Below are positions 26,157 to 35,443 of a stretch of DNA of 64,000 bases, one piece after another. Location of the stretch: positions 124,001 through 188,000 of the forward strand of contig NZ_JACJSA010000001.1 of NCBI RefSeq assembly GCF_014697545.1. Direction: 5' to 3'. The DNA is from Oscillatoria sp. FACHB-1407. GTDB taxonomy: Bacteria > Cyanobacteriota > Cyanobacteriia > Elainellales > Elainellaceae. Made by a program: the position numbers and the translations under genes. The stretch's first letter is position 1; each line of letters starts with the position of its first letter. Below the pieces are notes generated by a model. The model worked only from the letters and a program-made list of their open reading frames with translations. It did not search any database and was not told where the DNA came from.

Positions 26157-26972
26157 CTAATTTTTCAATTTTTTCTTTTCACCCTGATAGCGAATGTATT
26201 CTGCGATAAACGCCAGAGCACCCGACGCCAGGATCAAAACAACACTGAGGGCATTAATGTCAGGCTTGACCCCGGTACGGACACGACTAAAGATCTCCAT
26301 CGGCAATGTGGTGACACCACCTCCAGCCGTAAAGCTAGAAATCAGCAGGTCATCCATACTTAAGACAAACGCCAATAGGCAACCCGAGACGATCGCAGGC
26401 ATCAACTCTGGCAACAAAATTTTGACAAACGCTTGCACTGGATTTGCCCCCAGGTCAAGAGCCGCCTCTTCTAAGTGGGGGTTGAGGCTTGCCAGTCGCG
26501 TCGAGATGACCAACGCGATATATGACAAACAAAAAACGATGTGGGCTGCCACCACCGTCCATAGACTTAGCGGAATGGCGACGGACGCCAGAAACACCAA
26601 CGTTGCAACAGCGATTGCAATATCGGGGATAATCAGCGGCAAGTAGGACATACCCTGATATAAACCTTTACCCGGAAAGCGGTAGCGTGCCAGACCGACT
26701 GCCATCAGCGTCCCCAGGACGGCTGAAATGCCAACGGCTAAAAAGGCAACCGACAAACTATCCTGCAATGCTGACAAAATGCGCGTGTCAGCAAACATGC
26801 GTTGATACCACCGCAACGAAAACCCGCTCCATCCGGCACTGAAAGGCGAGTCGTTGAAGCTGTAAAACGCCAACACCAGCACCGGGAGATACATAAACAC
26901 AAACATTAGCAGCGTCACGATGAGCTGCCAGGAGAGCCGGAGTTGAAGTTTTTTAGATTTGGATGCTTCCAT
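26157..26972 (-). CDS. potC: Spermidine/putrescine ABC transporter permease PotC
   Basis: 271 residues with six predicted membrane helices. Typical PotC features are the N-terminal MYLPVLVLAFYSFNDS, the EAA loop EEAALDLGANPVQAFVKILL and the C-terminal VRTGVKPDINALSVVLILAS. It forms the inner-membrane channel with PotB. The start is 4 bp after the potB stop, so the two are coupled. It is last in the order potA, potD, potB, potC. Confidence 0.93.
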   Translation of the reverse strand: MEASKSKKLQLRLSWQLIVTLLMFVFMYLPVLVLAFYSFNDSPFSAGWSGFSLRWYQRMFADTRILSALQDSLSVAFLAVGISAVLGTLMAVGLARYRFPGKGLYQGMSYLPLIIPDIAIAVATLVFLASVAIPLSLWTVVAAHIVFCLSYIALVISTRLASLNPHLEEAALDLGANPVQAFVKILLPELMPAIVSGCLLAFVLSMDDLLISSFTAGGGVTTLPMEIFSRVRTGVKPDINALSVVLILASGALAFIAEYIRYQGEKKKLKN

Positions 26973-26975
26973 GGA

Positions 26976-27890
26976 CTAAAAATCCTCTGCCTTTTGATCG
27001 CCATATTTAATCAGCAGGGCGATCGAGATACTAACCGCCAAAATTAAAATCATACTGAGGCTAGAGCCAAATCCCCAGTTGCGCGTCGCGCCGAGAAACT
27101 GGTTGTAGATCAGGCGTGCCATCGTCATACTCGAAGCTCCGCCCAACAGTTCCGGCACAACGAACTCTCCCAGGCTAGTGATAAACACCAGCAAACACCC
27201 AGCCGCAATCCCCGATAAAGTTTGGGGCACAGTCACCTTCCAAAAGGCTTGCTGGGGGCTAGCCCCCAAATCGGCTGCCGCTTCTAACAGTCGCTTATCC
27301 AGCTTCTCTAGCGACGCATAAAGGATCAGCACCATGTAGGGCAAAAAGTTGTAGGCTAAGCCAATCATCACCGCTGCCTGACGATTGAGCAAGTCCAGCG
27401 TAGGCAGGTGAATCGCAGTCAGAACCGAGTTAAGCACCCCACTGGGGCGCAGAATTGTGATCCAGGCATAAGACCGCAGCAACGAAGACGTCCACAGCGG
27501 TAAAACAAAACTCACCAGCAAGAGATTTTGCCAACGTTTGGGTGCCATGAGGGCAATCCAGTAGGCAACGGGGAAGCCCAGTACCAGACAGATGAGAGTA
27601 CTGACGATCGCAAAAAATACCGATCGCCCGATCACCCACAAATAAACCGATTCAAATGCTTTGACATAATTTCCTAATCCGTAGCCATCTACAGGTTGCC
27701 CCGGACGCAGGTCGGGATGCAGGCTAATGTCAAGAATCAGCAGAGTGGGAATCACCAATAAACACAGGAGCCAGATTCCGGGTGGTCCCAAGAGCACCGT
27801 CGGCTCAATCAAGCGTGACAATCGCCGCTTCCACACCGAGTCAGAAGGGGGGGCGATCGGAGCAGGAGTGATCGGGGCAGAGGTAGACAT
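26976..27890 (-). CDS. potB: Spermidine/putrescine ABC transporter permease PotB
   Basis: 304 residues. A cytoplasmic N-terminal tail rich in Pro (about 1-30), then six predicted helices. The family motifs are LVSFVLPLWTSSLLRSYAW, the EAA loop LEAAADLGASPQQAFWKVTV and FVVPELLGGASSMTMARLI. It pairs with PotC as the translocation pore for polyamines bound by PotD and powered by PotA, all encoded in this cluster. It lies 55 bp downstream of potD. Confidence 0.93.
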   Translation of the reverse strand: MSTSAPITPAPIAPPSDSVWKRRLSRLIEPTVLLGPPGIWLLCLLVIPTLLILDISLHPDLRPGQPVDGYGLGNYVKAFESVYLWVIGRSVFFAIVSTLICLVLGFPVAYWIALMAPKRWQNLLLVSFVLPLWTSSLLRSYAWITILRPSGVLNSVLTAIHLPTLDLLNRQAAVMIGLAYNFLPYMVLILYASLEKLDKRLLEAAADLGASPQQAFWKVTVPQTLSGIAAGCLLVFITSLGEFVVPELLGGASSMTMARLIYNQFLGATRNWGFGSSLSMILILAVSISIALLIKYGDQKAEDF

Positions 27891-27945
27891 AGGCTAGGTT
27901 AGACACGGATTGAGTCACGCAAGATTGAGCCATTCACCAGTCAGG

Positions 27946-29118
27946 TTATGCGCTCGTGAGTTGAGTCCAGAGGCGATCGTACAATTCGATCGAATCTCCC
28001 ACATTACTTAATGGCTCACACTTAGCCAGAGTAGCATCGGGTGGAAACAGACTGGGATCTTCTTTTAACGCTGACGGCAGTGCATCAAAGGTTTGTTTGT
28101 TAGGAGTGGCAAATTTCAGTCGTTCCACAACTTGAGTCGAGTTCTCAGGGCTGAGGATATAGTTCATCCACTCATAGGCAGCATCCACATTAGGAGCCGA
28201 CTTAGGAATCACCACCGTATCACCCCAGACTGTCGCACCACTAGCGGGCACTACATACCTGAGCTTATCATTCGCACTCATAGCGTCGATCGCATCCACC
28301 GAATAGGCATGTGCCATCACCAAATCGCCCACGACCAACTGATCGCGCCACGCATCTGTTGTAAACGCATTGATCGCAGGCTTCAATTCTGCCAATCTTT
28401 CGTAAGCCTCCTGAATCTCCGCCTCATCGGTAGTGCTGTTGGAATAGCCCAACGATTTGAGCACCGCCCCAAATACCTCCCGGACATCATTGAGCATCGT
28501 CATTTTGCGGGACAGTTGCTCTTGCTCTTCCCACAGATATTCCCAATCCTCAGGGGCAGGGTCGAGTACCTCCGAGTTGTAGACCAACCCCGTCGTTCCC
28601 CAGGCAAAGGGATAGCTGAACCTGTTTTCGGGGTCATAGGGTGGGCTTTGCCATTGCTCAATCAAAGTATCGGTGCTGGGCAGGCGAGATTTGTCTAACT
28701 CCGTTAGCAGGTCTAACTCGATCATCTGCTCCACCATGTAGTCAGAGGGATAGATGATGCTGTAGGCACTGCCTCCACCCGCCTGCATCTTTGCCAGCAT
28801 GGTTTCGTTGGAGTCGTAAATGTCAGCGACTACTGTAATGCCTGTTTTACTCTCAAAGTCTTTTAATAAAGCATCATCAATGTAACTCGACCAGGAGTAG
28901 ACATGCAGTGTATTGTCCCCCGTAGGACTTCCAGTTGCAGCAGCAGGACTGGCTTCAGGGGAAGCTCCTGAATCGGTGATGTTACGAGCACAATTCGCTA
29001 GAAGGGTTCCTGACAACGCTGCCGTTGATAGCTGTAAAAAGCGTCGTCTGCTGGCAGACCAATAGCGTGATTGTCCGGACAAAGACAATCGAGTTTTTCG
29101 TGGATTTATAGAGGGCAT
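27946..29118 (-). CDS. potD: Spermidine/putrescine-binding protein PotD (Tat-type lipoprotein)
   Basis: 390 residues. The N-terminus contains a twin-arginine-like SRRRFLQLS followed by a hydrophobic stretch and lipobox LLANC (Cys43), so the protein is probably exported folded and lipidated on the periplasmic face. A Ser/Ala/Pro linker leads to the bilobal binding domain beginning NTLHVYSWSSYIDDALLKDF, the hallmark PotD/PotF opening, with YSIIYPSDYMVEQM and PYAWGTTG-like segments (here YPFAWGTTGLVYNSE). It captures polyamines for PotABC. AGGAGAG lies just upstream of the ATG. Spermidine versus putrescine preference cannot be read. Confidence 0.93.
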   Translation of the reverse strand: MPSINPRKTRLSLSGQSRYWSASRRRFLQLSTAALSGTLLANCARNITDSGASPEASPAAATGSPTGDNTLHVYSWSSYIDDALLKDFESKTGITVVADIYDSNETMLAKMQAGGGSAYSIIYPSDYMVEQMIELDLLTELDKSRLPSTDTLIEQWQSPPYDPENRFSYPFAWGTTGLVYNSEVLDPAPEDWEYLWEEQEQLSRKMTMLNDVREVFGAVLKSLGYSNSTTDEAEIQEAYERLAELKPAINAFTTDAWRDQLVVGDLVMAHAYSVDAIDAMSANDKLRYVVPASGATVWGDTVVIPKSAPNVDAAYEWMNYILSPENSTQVVERLKFATPNKQTFDALPSALKEDPSLFPPDATLAKCEPLSNVGDSIELYDRLWTQLTSA

Positions 29119-29339
29119 TACTCTCTCCTAAAACTTGCGTCGAAAGAAAAACAACACTAAAAATAGATAAGACTAGCCTGGTCGCTACTCTATCGACAGG
29201 GTTTCATGGCTAACCCTGAGTCATTACACAGAAGTGCCTTGAGGGAAATCATTGGAGCTATACCTCCAGTGATGGTATGCCAATGTTTCATTGAGAGTTG
29301 TTGACTGCGATACTTCACGTTACAGAAATGCGTGCAGCT

Positions 29340-30476
29340 TCAGGCAGTCAAAGCCAGACAATCTGTTGCAGCCCAATAGACATAAATCTGTGTATGGGGG
29401 TCAGGCAAATTCTCTATACGGTTGGGTTGCATCACCGTCAAACAATCACCTGACGGCAATTCAACAACATAGTGAACGTGAGTGCCCAAATACATCGTGT
29501 GCTTTAAGCGTCCCTCAAAGCAGTTCACAGCATGGCTGGGCTGGTCAAGGCTGACATGAATTTTTTCTGGTCGAATACTAACAACGACCTGGCGCACACC
29601 AGACCCATCCAGCAACTCTGTATTTTTCACCAAAATCTTGAGTCCTTGATTAGTCGTGACGTACAGCGTGGATGGATCAAACGGATCAGCCGCTTCGATG
29701 CGTCCCTGAAACAGATTGGTATCCCCAATAAAATCGGCAACAAATGGGGTTTGAGGAAATTCATAAATTTCGCTGGGGCTACCAACCTGCTCTAACCGCC
29801 CCTCATTCATGACGGCAATGCGATCGGACAGACTCAGGGCTTCCTCTTGATCGTGTGTCACCATTACAAAGGTCAGCCCCAGTTCCTGGTGTAAGTTGGA
29901 CAACTCAACCTGCATCTCTTTCCGCAGTTTTAAGTCCAACGCGCCTAACGGCTCATCCAACAACAACACGGCTGGGCGGTTGACGAGGGCTCGTGCCAGA
30001 GCAACCCGCTGTTGTTGCCCACCCGAAAGCTGACTCGGATAGCGACGGGCAAACGAATCCATCTTGACAAGCTGCAATGCCTCTTTAACCTGATCGTGAA
30101 TCTCGCCTTTACTCAATTTTTTGATTCGTAGCCCAAATGCAACGTTATCCCACACGGTCATATGGTTAAACAGGGCATAGCTCTGAAACACGGTATTGAC
30201 CGGACGACGATAGGGCGGTGTGTGCGTCATGGACTGCCCCCGAATCAAAACCTCTCCTGCGGTTGGTTCTTCAAACCCAGCAATGAGGCGCAGAGTGGTG
30301 GTTTTACCACAGCCAGAGGGACCCAAGATGCTAAAAAATTCACCCTGACGAATGCTGAGATCGATGCCCCTAACGGCTGTCTCACCATTAAACACCTTAA
30401 ATACTTTTCGCAGTTCGACGTCCAATTTGACGTCCACCTCGGAGGTTAATCGATCTTGGGTAACGGTCTGAGACAT
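29340..30476 (-). CDS. potA: Spermidine/putrescine ABC transporter ATPase PotA
   Basis: 378 residues. A nucleotide-binding domain with Walker A GPSGCGKTTT (about 53-62), Q-loop FQSYALFNHM, signature LSGGQQQRVALARAL, Walker B VLLLDEPLGALD and switch His VTHDQEE. A C-terminal TOBE domain (about 260-375) with VSIRPEKIHVS follows. It is the first gene of the pot set and is separated from potD by about 220 bp. The motor for polyamine import with PotB/C. Confidence 0.94.
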   Translation of the reverse strand: MSQTVTQDRLTSEVDVKLDVELRKVFKVFNGETAVRGIDLSIRQGEFFSILGPSGCGKTTTLRLIAGFEEPTAGEVLIRGQSMTHTPPYRRPVNTVFQSYALFNHMTVWDNVAFGLRIKKLSKGEIHDQVKEALQLVKMDSFARRYPSQLSGGQQQRVALARALVNRPAVLLLDEPLGALDLKLRKEMQVELSNLHQELGLTFVMVTHDQEEALSLSDRIAVMNEGRLEQVGSPSEIYEFPQTPFVADFIGDTNLFQGRIEAADPFDPSTLYVTTNQGLKILVKNTELLDGSGVRQVVVSIRPEKIHVSLDQPSHAVNCFEGRLKHTMYLGTHVHYVVELPSGDCLTVMQPNRIENLPDPHTQIYVYWAATDCLALTA

Positions 30477-30789
30477 CGGCGGTTCCTAATCAGTTCCCAG
30501 TGCTGTGTGCTATCTAACCATTTTGGTTAGTTATTAGAAACGTTTCGTCAAACAGGATACAGGTCTGCATTTTGACCTATAGCATAACCCAACTAGTACA
30601 AGTCGTGGTATCCGTGTAATGGTTTGGGGTTCGAGATGCACCCAATCCTTATGTCAGTAGGTTGTCAGCCCTGGCTTTGAGGGATGTGATCAAGATTGGG
30701 GATCATTAAAAGTTCGTAATGTCAAAACTGGCTGTAGACTAATTAGGTATTTTGTCTTAGCACACGCGAGGACTGGTCACACACCATTT
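30477..30789. other. Divergent intergenic region between potA and the PBP2 gene
   Basis: About 310 bp that must hold promoters for both directions. I see no strong hairpin, repeat or named regulatory motif in it. TTGACC (30570-30575) and TATAGC-like words occur but at no convincing spacing. Confidence 0.4.
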
Positions 30790-32619
30790 ATGGCGTTAAT
30801 TCACTATTCCCCTCCGAATTCTCAGGCGATCGCCCAGCAACCTAACGCTCGCACTGTAGGACGCAAGTACCAGTCTCTCATCGTCATGCTGATCGTGACA
30901 TTGACCCTGGGAGGCGGCATCGGCAGTCGTCTAGCCTATCTGCAATTGGTGAAAGGTGAACAAAACCGCCAACTGGCAGACAACAATCGGATTCGCTTGA
31001 TTCCTCGGCAACCGGAACGGGGCAAGATTTTAGACCGAGAAGGCAGAATTCTGGCGGGTAGCCGTCTTTCCTATGCGGTGTTTTTGTGGCCTATTGCCAA
31101 CCGCGAAGGAGAATGGCGACCGATCGTGCAGCGGCTCTCAAAAATTCTCAACATCCCCGAAGAAGACATTCGTAGCCGTCTGGAGCAAGCGGGATACACC
31201 TCTCCTAGCCTGTTGCGGATCGCGAGGGGCATTAGCCCTGCACAGGTCACGGCTCTGGCCGAGTTTAGTCAGGAACTCAAGGGCGTGCAGGTCGAAGCAG
31301 AAGCGGTGCGAAACTATCCCAACGGAGATTTGGCAGCTCATGTGCTGGGTTATACGGGGGAAATGAGCGACGAGGATCTGGAGCGTTATCGCGATCAGGG
31401 CTATCGTCTGGGAGATGTAATTGGTCAGATGGGGGTTGAGTCTGCATTTGAGCCTCAATTGCGAGGGGAGTGGGGCGGTCAACAGGTCGAAGTGGATGGC
31501 ATGGGACGAGTGCTGCGAGTGTTGGGTGAAAAGCCTGCCAGAGCTGGGCAAGACGTACATTTAACCATTGACCTGAATGTCCAACGGGCAGCAGAGATTG
31601 CCTTGGGCGATCGCAAAGGAGCCGTTGTCGCGATCGATCCACGCAATGGCGCAGTGTTAGCCATGGTCAGTCGTCCAGCGTTTGACCCCAACCTGTTTTC
31701 TACCCACATCACCGACGAGCAATGGCAACAGTTACAAAGCCTTAACTATCCCTTTGTCAACCGGGCACTCCAGGGCTATCCTCCCGCCAGCACATTTAAG
31801 ATTGTCACTACCGCAGCGGCGATCGAGTCCGGTAGCTATTCACCCAACACCGTCCTACCCACCTACCCCTTTGTTGAAGTGGGGGGTATTCAGTTTTGGG
31901 ATTGGAACCGAGCCGGGTTTGGTCCCCTCGACTTCACAGGCGCAATGGCATGGAGTAGCGATACCTTTTTCTATCAAACGGCTCTCCGCATGGGGGGCGA
32001 GAACCTGATTCAATGGACTCGACGCTTTGGCTTTGGTCAAAAAACCGGAATTGAGATCGCCAGTGAAGAATCTCCTGGCTTGGTGCCCGATGAAGCCTGG
32101 AAGCTAGAGAACTTGAATGAACCCTGGTATGTCGGCGATACGGTCAATATGTCGATTGGTCAGGGCTATATGCAGGCAACTCCGTTGCAAGTGGCTGTGA
32201 TGTTTGCAGTTACGGCTAACGGGGGTTACTTAGTCAAACCTCACCTATTGCGAGACAACGTAGAGGCGCGGAACTGGCGGGAGCCGATTAATATTAGCCC
32301 TGAAACCATGCGGATCTTGCAGGAAGGACTGCGGGAGGTAATCACCAGTGGCACCGGGAAAGCCCTGAATGTGACTACATTGCCTGAGCCTTCCGGCAAG
32401 AGTGGCACGGCTGAAGACCCACCCCGACTCTCCCATGCCTGGTTTGGTGCCTATGCCCCCACTAACAACCCTGAGATTGTGGTTGTGGCATTCGCTGAAA
32501 ACAGCGGCGGTGGTGGTGGTAAAGTGGCAGCCCCGATCGCCCGGCAGGTTCTAGAGGCTTACTTTAATGGCACTATACCGACTCAACAGGCACAACAGGA
32601 GTCCGTTACATCTGATTAG
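30790..32619 (+). CDS. mrdA: Penicillin-binding protein 2 (peptidoglycan DD-transpeptidase)
   Basis: 609 residues. A short cytoplasmic tail, one membrane helix (about 28-50), a PBP dimerisation domain with the RLIPRQPERGKILDREG opening and GYTGEMSDEDLE, then a transpeptidase domain. Active-site motifs: SxxK at Ser334 (PPASTFKIV), the SxN equivalent SSD in AMAWSSDTFF, and KSGT (GKSGTAEDP). A bitopic class B PBP that cross-links peptidoglycan during elongation, normally working with RodA. RodA is not adjacent. The C-terminal tail is short and Gln-rich. Strong family match; gene symbol by homology to MrdA. Confidence 0.93.
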   Translation: MALIHYSPPNSQAIAQQPNARTVGRKYQSLIVMLIVTLTLGGGIGSRLAYLQLVKGEQNRQLADNNRIRLIPRQPERGKILDREGRILAGSRLSYAVFLWPIANREGEWRPIVQRLSKILNIPEEDIRSRLEQAGYTSPSLLRIARGISPAQVTALAEFSQELKGVQVEAEAVRNYPNGDLAAHVLGYTGEMSDEDLERYRDQGYRLGDVIGQMGVESAFEPQLRGEWGGQQVEVDGMGRVLRVLGEKPARAGQDVHLTIDLNVQRAAEIALGDRKGAVVAIDPRNGAVLAMVSRPAFDPNLFSTHITDEQWQQLQSLNYPFVNRALQGYPPASTFKIVTTAAAIESGSYSPNTVLPTYPFVEVGGIQFWDWNRAGFGPLDFTGAMAWSSDTFFYQTALRMGGENLIQWTRRFGFGQKTGIEIASEESPGLVPDEAWKLENLNEPWYVGDTVNMSIGQGYMQATPLQVAVMFAVTANGGYLVKPHLLRDNVEARNWREPINISPETMRILQEGLREVITSGTGKALNVTTLPEPSGKSGTAEDPPRLSHAWFGAYAPTNNPEIVVVAFAENSGGGGGKVAAPIARQVLEAYFNGTIPTQQAQQESVTSD

Positions 32620-32659
32620 GTAATGATTAGGAATGGAAATTAAATAAGTTCGGTATTTG

Positions 32660-32725
32660 GTAGGGGCGGGTTTTGCTGTCAAATCTATAACACGGCACAG
32701 ATAGGTCTGCTAAACCCGCCCGTAC
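32660..32725. repeat. Dispersed hairpin repeat after the PBP2 gene
   Basis: GTAGGGGCGGGTTT and AAACCCGCCCGTAC form a 14-bp near-perfect inverted repeat around a 38-nt loop. The same words recur at 23730-23905 (GTAGGGGCG..., AAACCCGCCCCTAC), so this is a dispersed family. It may also terminate PBP2 transcription. Confidence 0.65.
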
Positions 32726-32864
32726 AGTTTGCGGATTTATTAAATTCACAATCCGTTAGGAGATGGGGAATGGGGAATGGAGAGTCGGGAGTAAAGGGTA
32801 GTCCTACGTCTCATCCTTTATCCTTCTATCCTCTTTTTTCTGCCTTCTTTCCTCTGATTTTCCC

Positions 32865-33131
32865 TCATCCTCCACTCACAGGTGGAATCAAAACAACCTC
32901 ATCTCCTGTTTGTAAAACGGTGTTGGGTTCCACAAATTGCAAATTGACCCCAAACCGGGTCAAGTCACGCCACTGTTCTAACGCTGGGTGCTCTGCAATG
33001 AGGCGATCGCGCACCTCAGCGACCGTTGCTCCCACTGGAAGATGCAACACCAGGTCAGACACTCCATAGGCATCTTGGTAGGCTGCAAACAGTTTGACGG
33101 TGATTTCGATAGTTGATGAGTTAGGGGTCAT
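32865..33131 (-). CDS. MoaD/ThiS family small sulfur-carrier protein
   Basis: 88 residues with the ubiquitin-like beta-grasp pattern (VKLFAAYQDAYG, LHLPVGATVAEVRDRLIAEHP, LQTGDEVVLIPPVSGG). It ends in Gly-Gly, the terminus that is adenylated and thiocarboxylated in MoaD and ThiS. It is probably the small subunit of molybdopterin synthase, donating sulfur with a MoaE partner that is not nearby. MoaD is favoured over ThiS by the length and the FVEPNTVLQ insertion. The start codon overlaps the edge of a heptamer-repeat array, so upstream signals are unclear. Confidence 0.85.
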   Translation of the reverse strand: MTPNSSTIEITVKLFAAYQDAYGVSDLVLHLPVGATVAEVRDRLIAEHPALEQWRDLTRFGVNLQFVEPNTVLQTGDEVVLIPPVSGG

Positions 33132-33262
33132 TGGTCAGGGGTCAATCGTCAATCGTCAGGGGTCAATCGTCAATTGTCAGGGGTCAATCGTCAATTGTCA
33201 GGGGTCAATCGTCAATCGTCAGGGGTCAATCGTCAATCGTCAGGGGTCAATCGTCAATCGTC
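33123..33262. repeat. Heptamer tandem repeat array (GTCAATC/GTCAGGG type)
   Basis: About 20 units of 7 bp (GTCAATC, GTCAGGG, GTCAATT) upstream of the MoaD-like gene. ORFs crossing it read as repetitive SGVNRQS and are not genes. Short tandem heptamers of this kind are known in cyanobacteria. Confidence 0.9.
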
Positions 33263-33270
33263 ATTTGAAA

Positions 33271-33422
33271 TCGCAGCTATGGGAGCAAAACCTGCCGACG
33301 CGGGTTACAGAAAACCAGATGCGTCTAGTCCGCCCAGGCGGACTTCGATCGGATAGGCGCGAATTTAATTCGCCAGCCACAGCACAGAATACCAAGAGTT
33401 TCAGAAGTTTTGTCAGTCAATC
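33271..33422. mobile_element. Partial family D element, inverse orientation
   Basis: The reverse complement matches the left three quarters of the element at 7266-7459: TTGATTGACTGACAAAACTT, then TGCTGTGGCTGGCGAA, GCGCCTATCCGATCGAAGTC and GGTTTTGCTC. The other inverted end is missing, and that edge abuts the heptamer array. Confidence 0.75.
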
Positions 33423-33540
33423 AACTCCTCTACTCCTCCACTCCTCTACCCATTCTCAAGACGGATGAACTCTCAGTCTAGGAAAAACACTGTAGACAGG
33501 AAACCAAATGGGACTAACCCCAAAAAATGGAGGATCAATC

Positions 33541-33780
33541 ATGGTATCTACAGCAAATGGGCAAACTCGCGCTGTTAGCAACTTAGAGTATGATTTGCTG
33601 ACTGTTTTGCAGAACAAAGCAGAAGCTCTCAAAGCTTACGAAAGCTATATTCAAGACGCTCAAGAGATGCAATCTCAACCCTGCGTGGAGCTATTCCAGA
33701 AGTTGCAACAGGCTGAAATGCAGCAAGCACAAGAGATCCGCCAGCATCTCCAGGAAGTAATGCAAAAGGGCAAGATGTAA
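33541..33780 (+). CDS. Small conserved cyanobacterial protein of unknown function
   Basis: 79 residues from the ATG at 33541, chosen because GGAGG lies 7 bp upstream; the frame extends further upstream without a supported start. It is almost entirely helical and Gln/Glu-rich (LEYDLLTVLQNKAEALKAYE, AEMQQAQEIRQHLQEVM) and likely forms a coiled coil. No enzymatic motif, signal or membrane segment. A clear terminator follows. I do not recognise a function. Confidence 0.75.
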   Translation: MVSTANGQTRAVSNLEYDLLTVLQNKAEALKAYESYIQDAQEMQSQPCVELFQKLQQAEMQQAQEIRQHLQEVMQKGKM

Positions 33781-33814
33781 TTCTCATGCCTCAAGGTTTT
33801 ATGTCTTAACAAAC

Positions 33815-33855
33815 AATCCCCTCTCTCTGAGTCCAGAAGGAGGGGATTTTGTTTC
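33815..33855. terminator. Rho-independent-type terminator between the small gene and petM
   Basis: AATCCCCTC and GAGGGGATT pair in a 9-bp stem followed by TTGTTTCTT. It lies after the + strand small gene and also just beyond the stop of the convergent petM gene, so it could serve both. Confidence 0.7.
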
Positions 33856-33860
33856 TTAAC

Positions 33861-33965
33861 CTATTCTTCACCGCCCTGCAACTTGAGCAGCAAGAAGCCT
33901 AAACCTAAGCCCACTAAAATGAGGCTAAAGGATAAAACCGCGGCGTTAAGAAGTTCAGTATTCAT
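33861..33965 (-). CDS. petM: Cytochrome b6f complex subunit VII
   Basis: 34 residues read on the minus strand. Begins [13 protein letters not shown], has a single hydrophobic helix ([15 protein letters not shown]) and ends [10 protein letters not shown]. The ELLNAA start and the LLLK-(L/I)-QG(A/G)EE end are diagnostic of PetM, a single-helix subunit in the thylakoid cytochrome b6f complex needed for its stability and electron flow between the photosystems. The gene is monocistronic. It is convergent with the small + strand gene across a terminator. It is too short for most automatic gene finders. Confidence 0.93.
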   Translation of the reverse strand: MNTELLNAAVLSFSLILVGLGLGFLLLKLQGGEE

Positions 33966-34055
33966 TACGCGATTACTCCGCATTCAATGTTAAAACAAGC
34001 GGAAAGCCTGCATAACGTATTCTAAAGCAGTTTAGTGTCCAGTCTTTGACAGAGT

Positions 34056-35195
34056 TTGAGTGAAATTATTGTGCAACAACCCACTGTGCAACAACCAACC
34101 CAACATTTAACTGACACAGCACTCGATCGATCGCCTCGTCCACAGATTGCAATCGCCCTTGGAGATCCGGCAGGGATTGGACCTGAAGTTATTCTCAAAG
34201 CCCTGGCTAACCCTGCGCTGACCTCTGAATGCGATATTACGATCGTGGGTAGCTCTAGCGTGTTGCAACACACCTACGATCGCCTCAAGCAAATTCCCCA
34301 TCTGGTTCACTATCCGCTGCCCAGACCCGATCTGCTTCACGTTTTGGAAGTTGAGGTTGATGAAGAGACGCTTCAAGGAATTATGCCCGGAAAAGGCAAT
34401 GCTGCCAGTGGTGAGGCAAGTTTCCGCTATTTAGAAACCGCGATCGCAGGCGCATTGAATGGGGATTTTCATGGTATTGTCACGGCTCCCATCGCCAAGT
34501 CAGCGTGGCACGCCGCTAAACACTTTTATCCGGGGCAGACGGAGCTATTGGCTGAACGAGCCGGGATAGATCGGTTTGGCATGTTGTTTGTGGCGCGATC
34601 GCCCCACACCAATTGGACTCTGCGAACCCTTTTAGCCACCACTCACATCTCCCTGCGGCAGGTACCCGACGCTCTGACCCCTGACCTGATGACCCTCAAA
34701 CTCGAACTGCTGATAGCTACCCTGGCTCAAGACTTTGGCATCACTACCCCCCGGATTGCGATCGCCGGATTGAATCCTCACAGCGGTGAACAGGGGCAAC
34801 TGGGACAGGAAGAAGTGGATTGGCTAATTCCCTGGATCAAAAACATGGGCGATCGCTTTCCCAATGTTCGCCTGGATGGCCCCATTCCCCCTGATACGAT
34901 GTGGGTGCGTCCAGGTCAGGCGTGGCATGGTTCTGCGGCACAGGTTAACGCCCACGATGGTTACCTGGCTTTGTATCACGATCAGGGGTTAATTCCCGTT
35001 AAGCTTCTGGCGTTTGATCAGGCCGTCAACACGACTATCGGTCTACCCTTTATTCGGACTTCCCCCGATCACGGCACCGCGTTCGACATCGCCGGACGGG
35101 GAGTTGCCGATGCGGCGAGTATGCAGTCTGCCCTGCAACTGGCAGTGGAGTTGGTTCGACAGAGAATGAGGAGTCGGGAGTCGGGAGTCGGGTGA
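34056..35195 (+). CDS. pdxA: 4-hydroxythreonine-4-phosphate dehydrogenase
   Basis: 379 residues. Core motifs [49 protein letters not shown] and [14 protein letters not shown] match PdxA. It oxidises 4-phosphohydroxy-L-threonine with NAD in the DXP-dependent route to pyridoxal 5-phosphate; the conserved His residues bind a divalent metal. Start either TTG 34056 (MSEIIVQQ) or GTG 34071; neither has a strong ribosome site. The last codons, [10 protein letters not shown], are encoded by a tandem GAGTCGG heptamer, so the natural C-terminus has been rewritten by repeat expansion. Confidence 0.93.
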   Translation: MSEIIVQQPTVQQPTQHLTDTALDRSPRPQIAIALGDPAGIGPEVILKALANPALTSECDITIVGSSSVLQHTYDRLKQIPHLVHYPLPRPDLLHVLEVEVDEETLQGIMPGKGNAASGEASFRYLETAIAGALNGDFHGIVTAPIAKSAWHAAKHFYPGQTELLAERAGIDRFGMLFVARSPHTNWTLRTLLATTHISLRQVPDALTPDLMTLKLELLIATLAQDFGITTPRIAIAGLNPHSGEQGQLGQEEVDWLIPWIKNMGDRFPNVRLDGPIPPDTMWVRPGQAWHGSAAQVNAHDGYLALYHDQGLIPVKLLAFDQAVNTTIGLPFIRTSPDHGTAFDIAGRGVADAASMQSALQLAVELVRQRMRSRESGVG

Positions 35196-35251
35196 TGGGG
35201 TAAAGGTCACTGTTAGTTGGCGATCGCCCAGAGCCGTGTCTAAATCCTTTC

Positions 35252-35443
35252 TTGTTTTATCCTTTATCCTTTATCCTTCATCCTTTATCCTTCATCCTTC
35301 ATCCTTTATCCTTCATCCTTCATCCTTCATCCTTTATCCTTCATCCTTTATCCTTCATCCTTCATCCTTCATCCTTTATCCTTCATCCTTCATCCTTCAT
35401 CCTTTATCCTTTATCCTTCATCCTTCATCCTTCATCCTTTATC
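35252..35443. repeat. Heptamer tandem array (TCCTTTA / TCCTTCA)
   Basis: About 27 uninterrupted 7-bp units alternating TCCTTTA and TCCTTCA. The array runs into the last codons of the minus-strand GAF gene (KDEG stop). Long ORFs across it (FILHPSS repeats) are artefacts. Confidence 0.92.

Noticed and set aside
33094-33468. Plus-strand frame with NRQGSIV repeats
   Set aside because: Crosses a heptamer array and a family D element; overlaps the real MoaD-like gene on the other strand.
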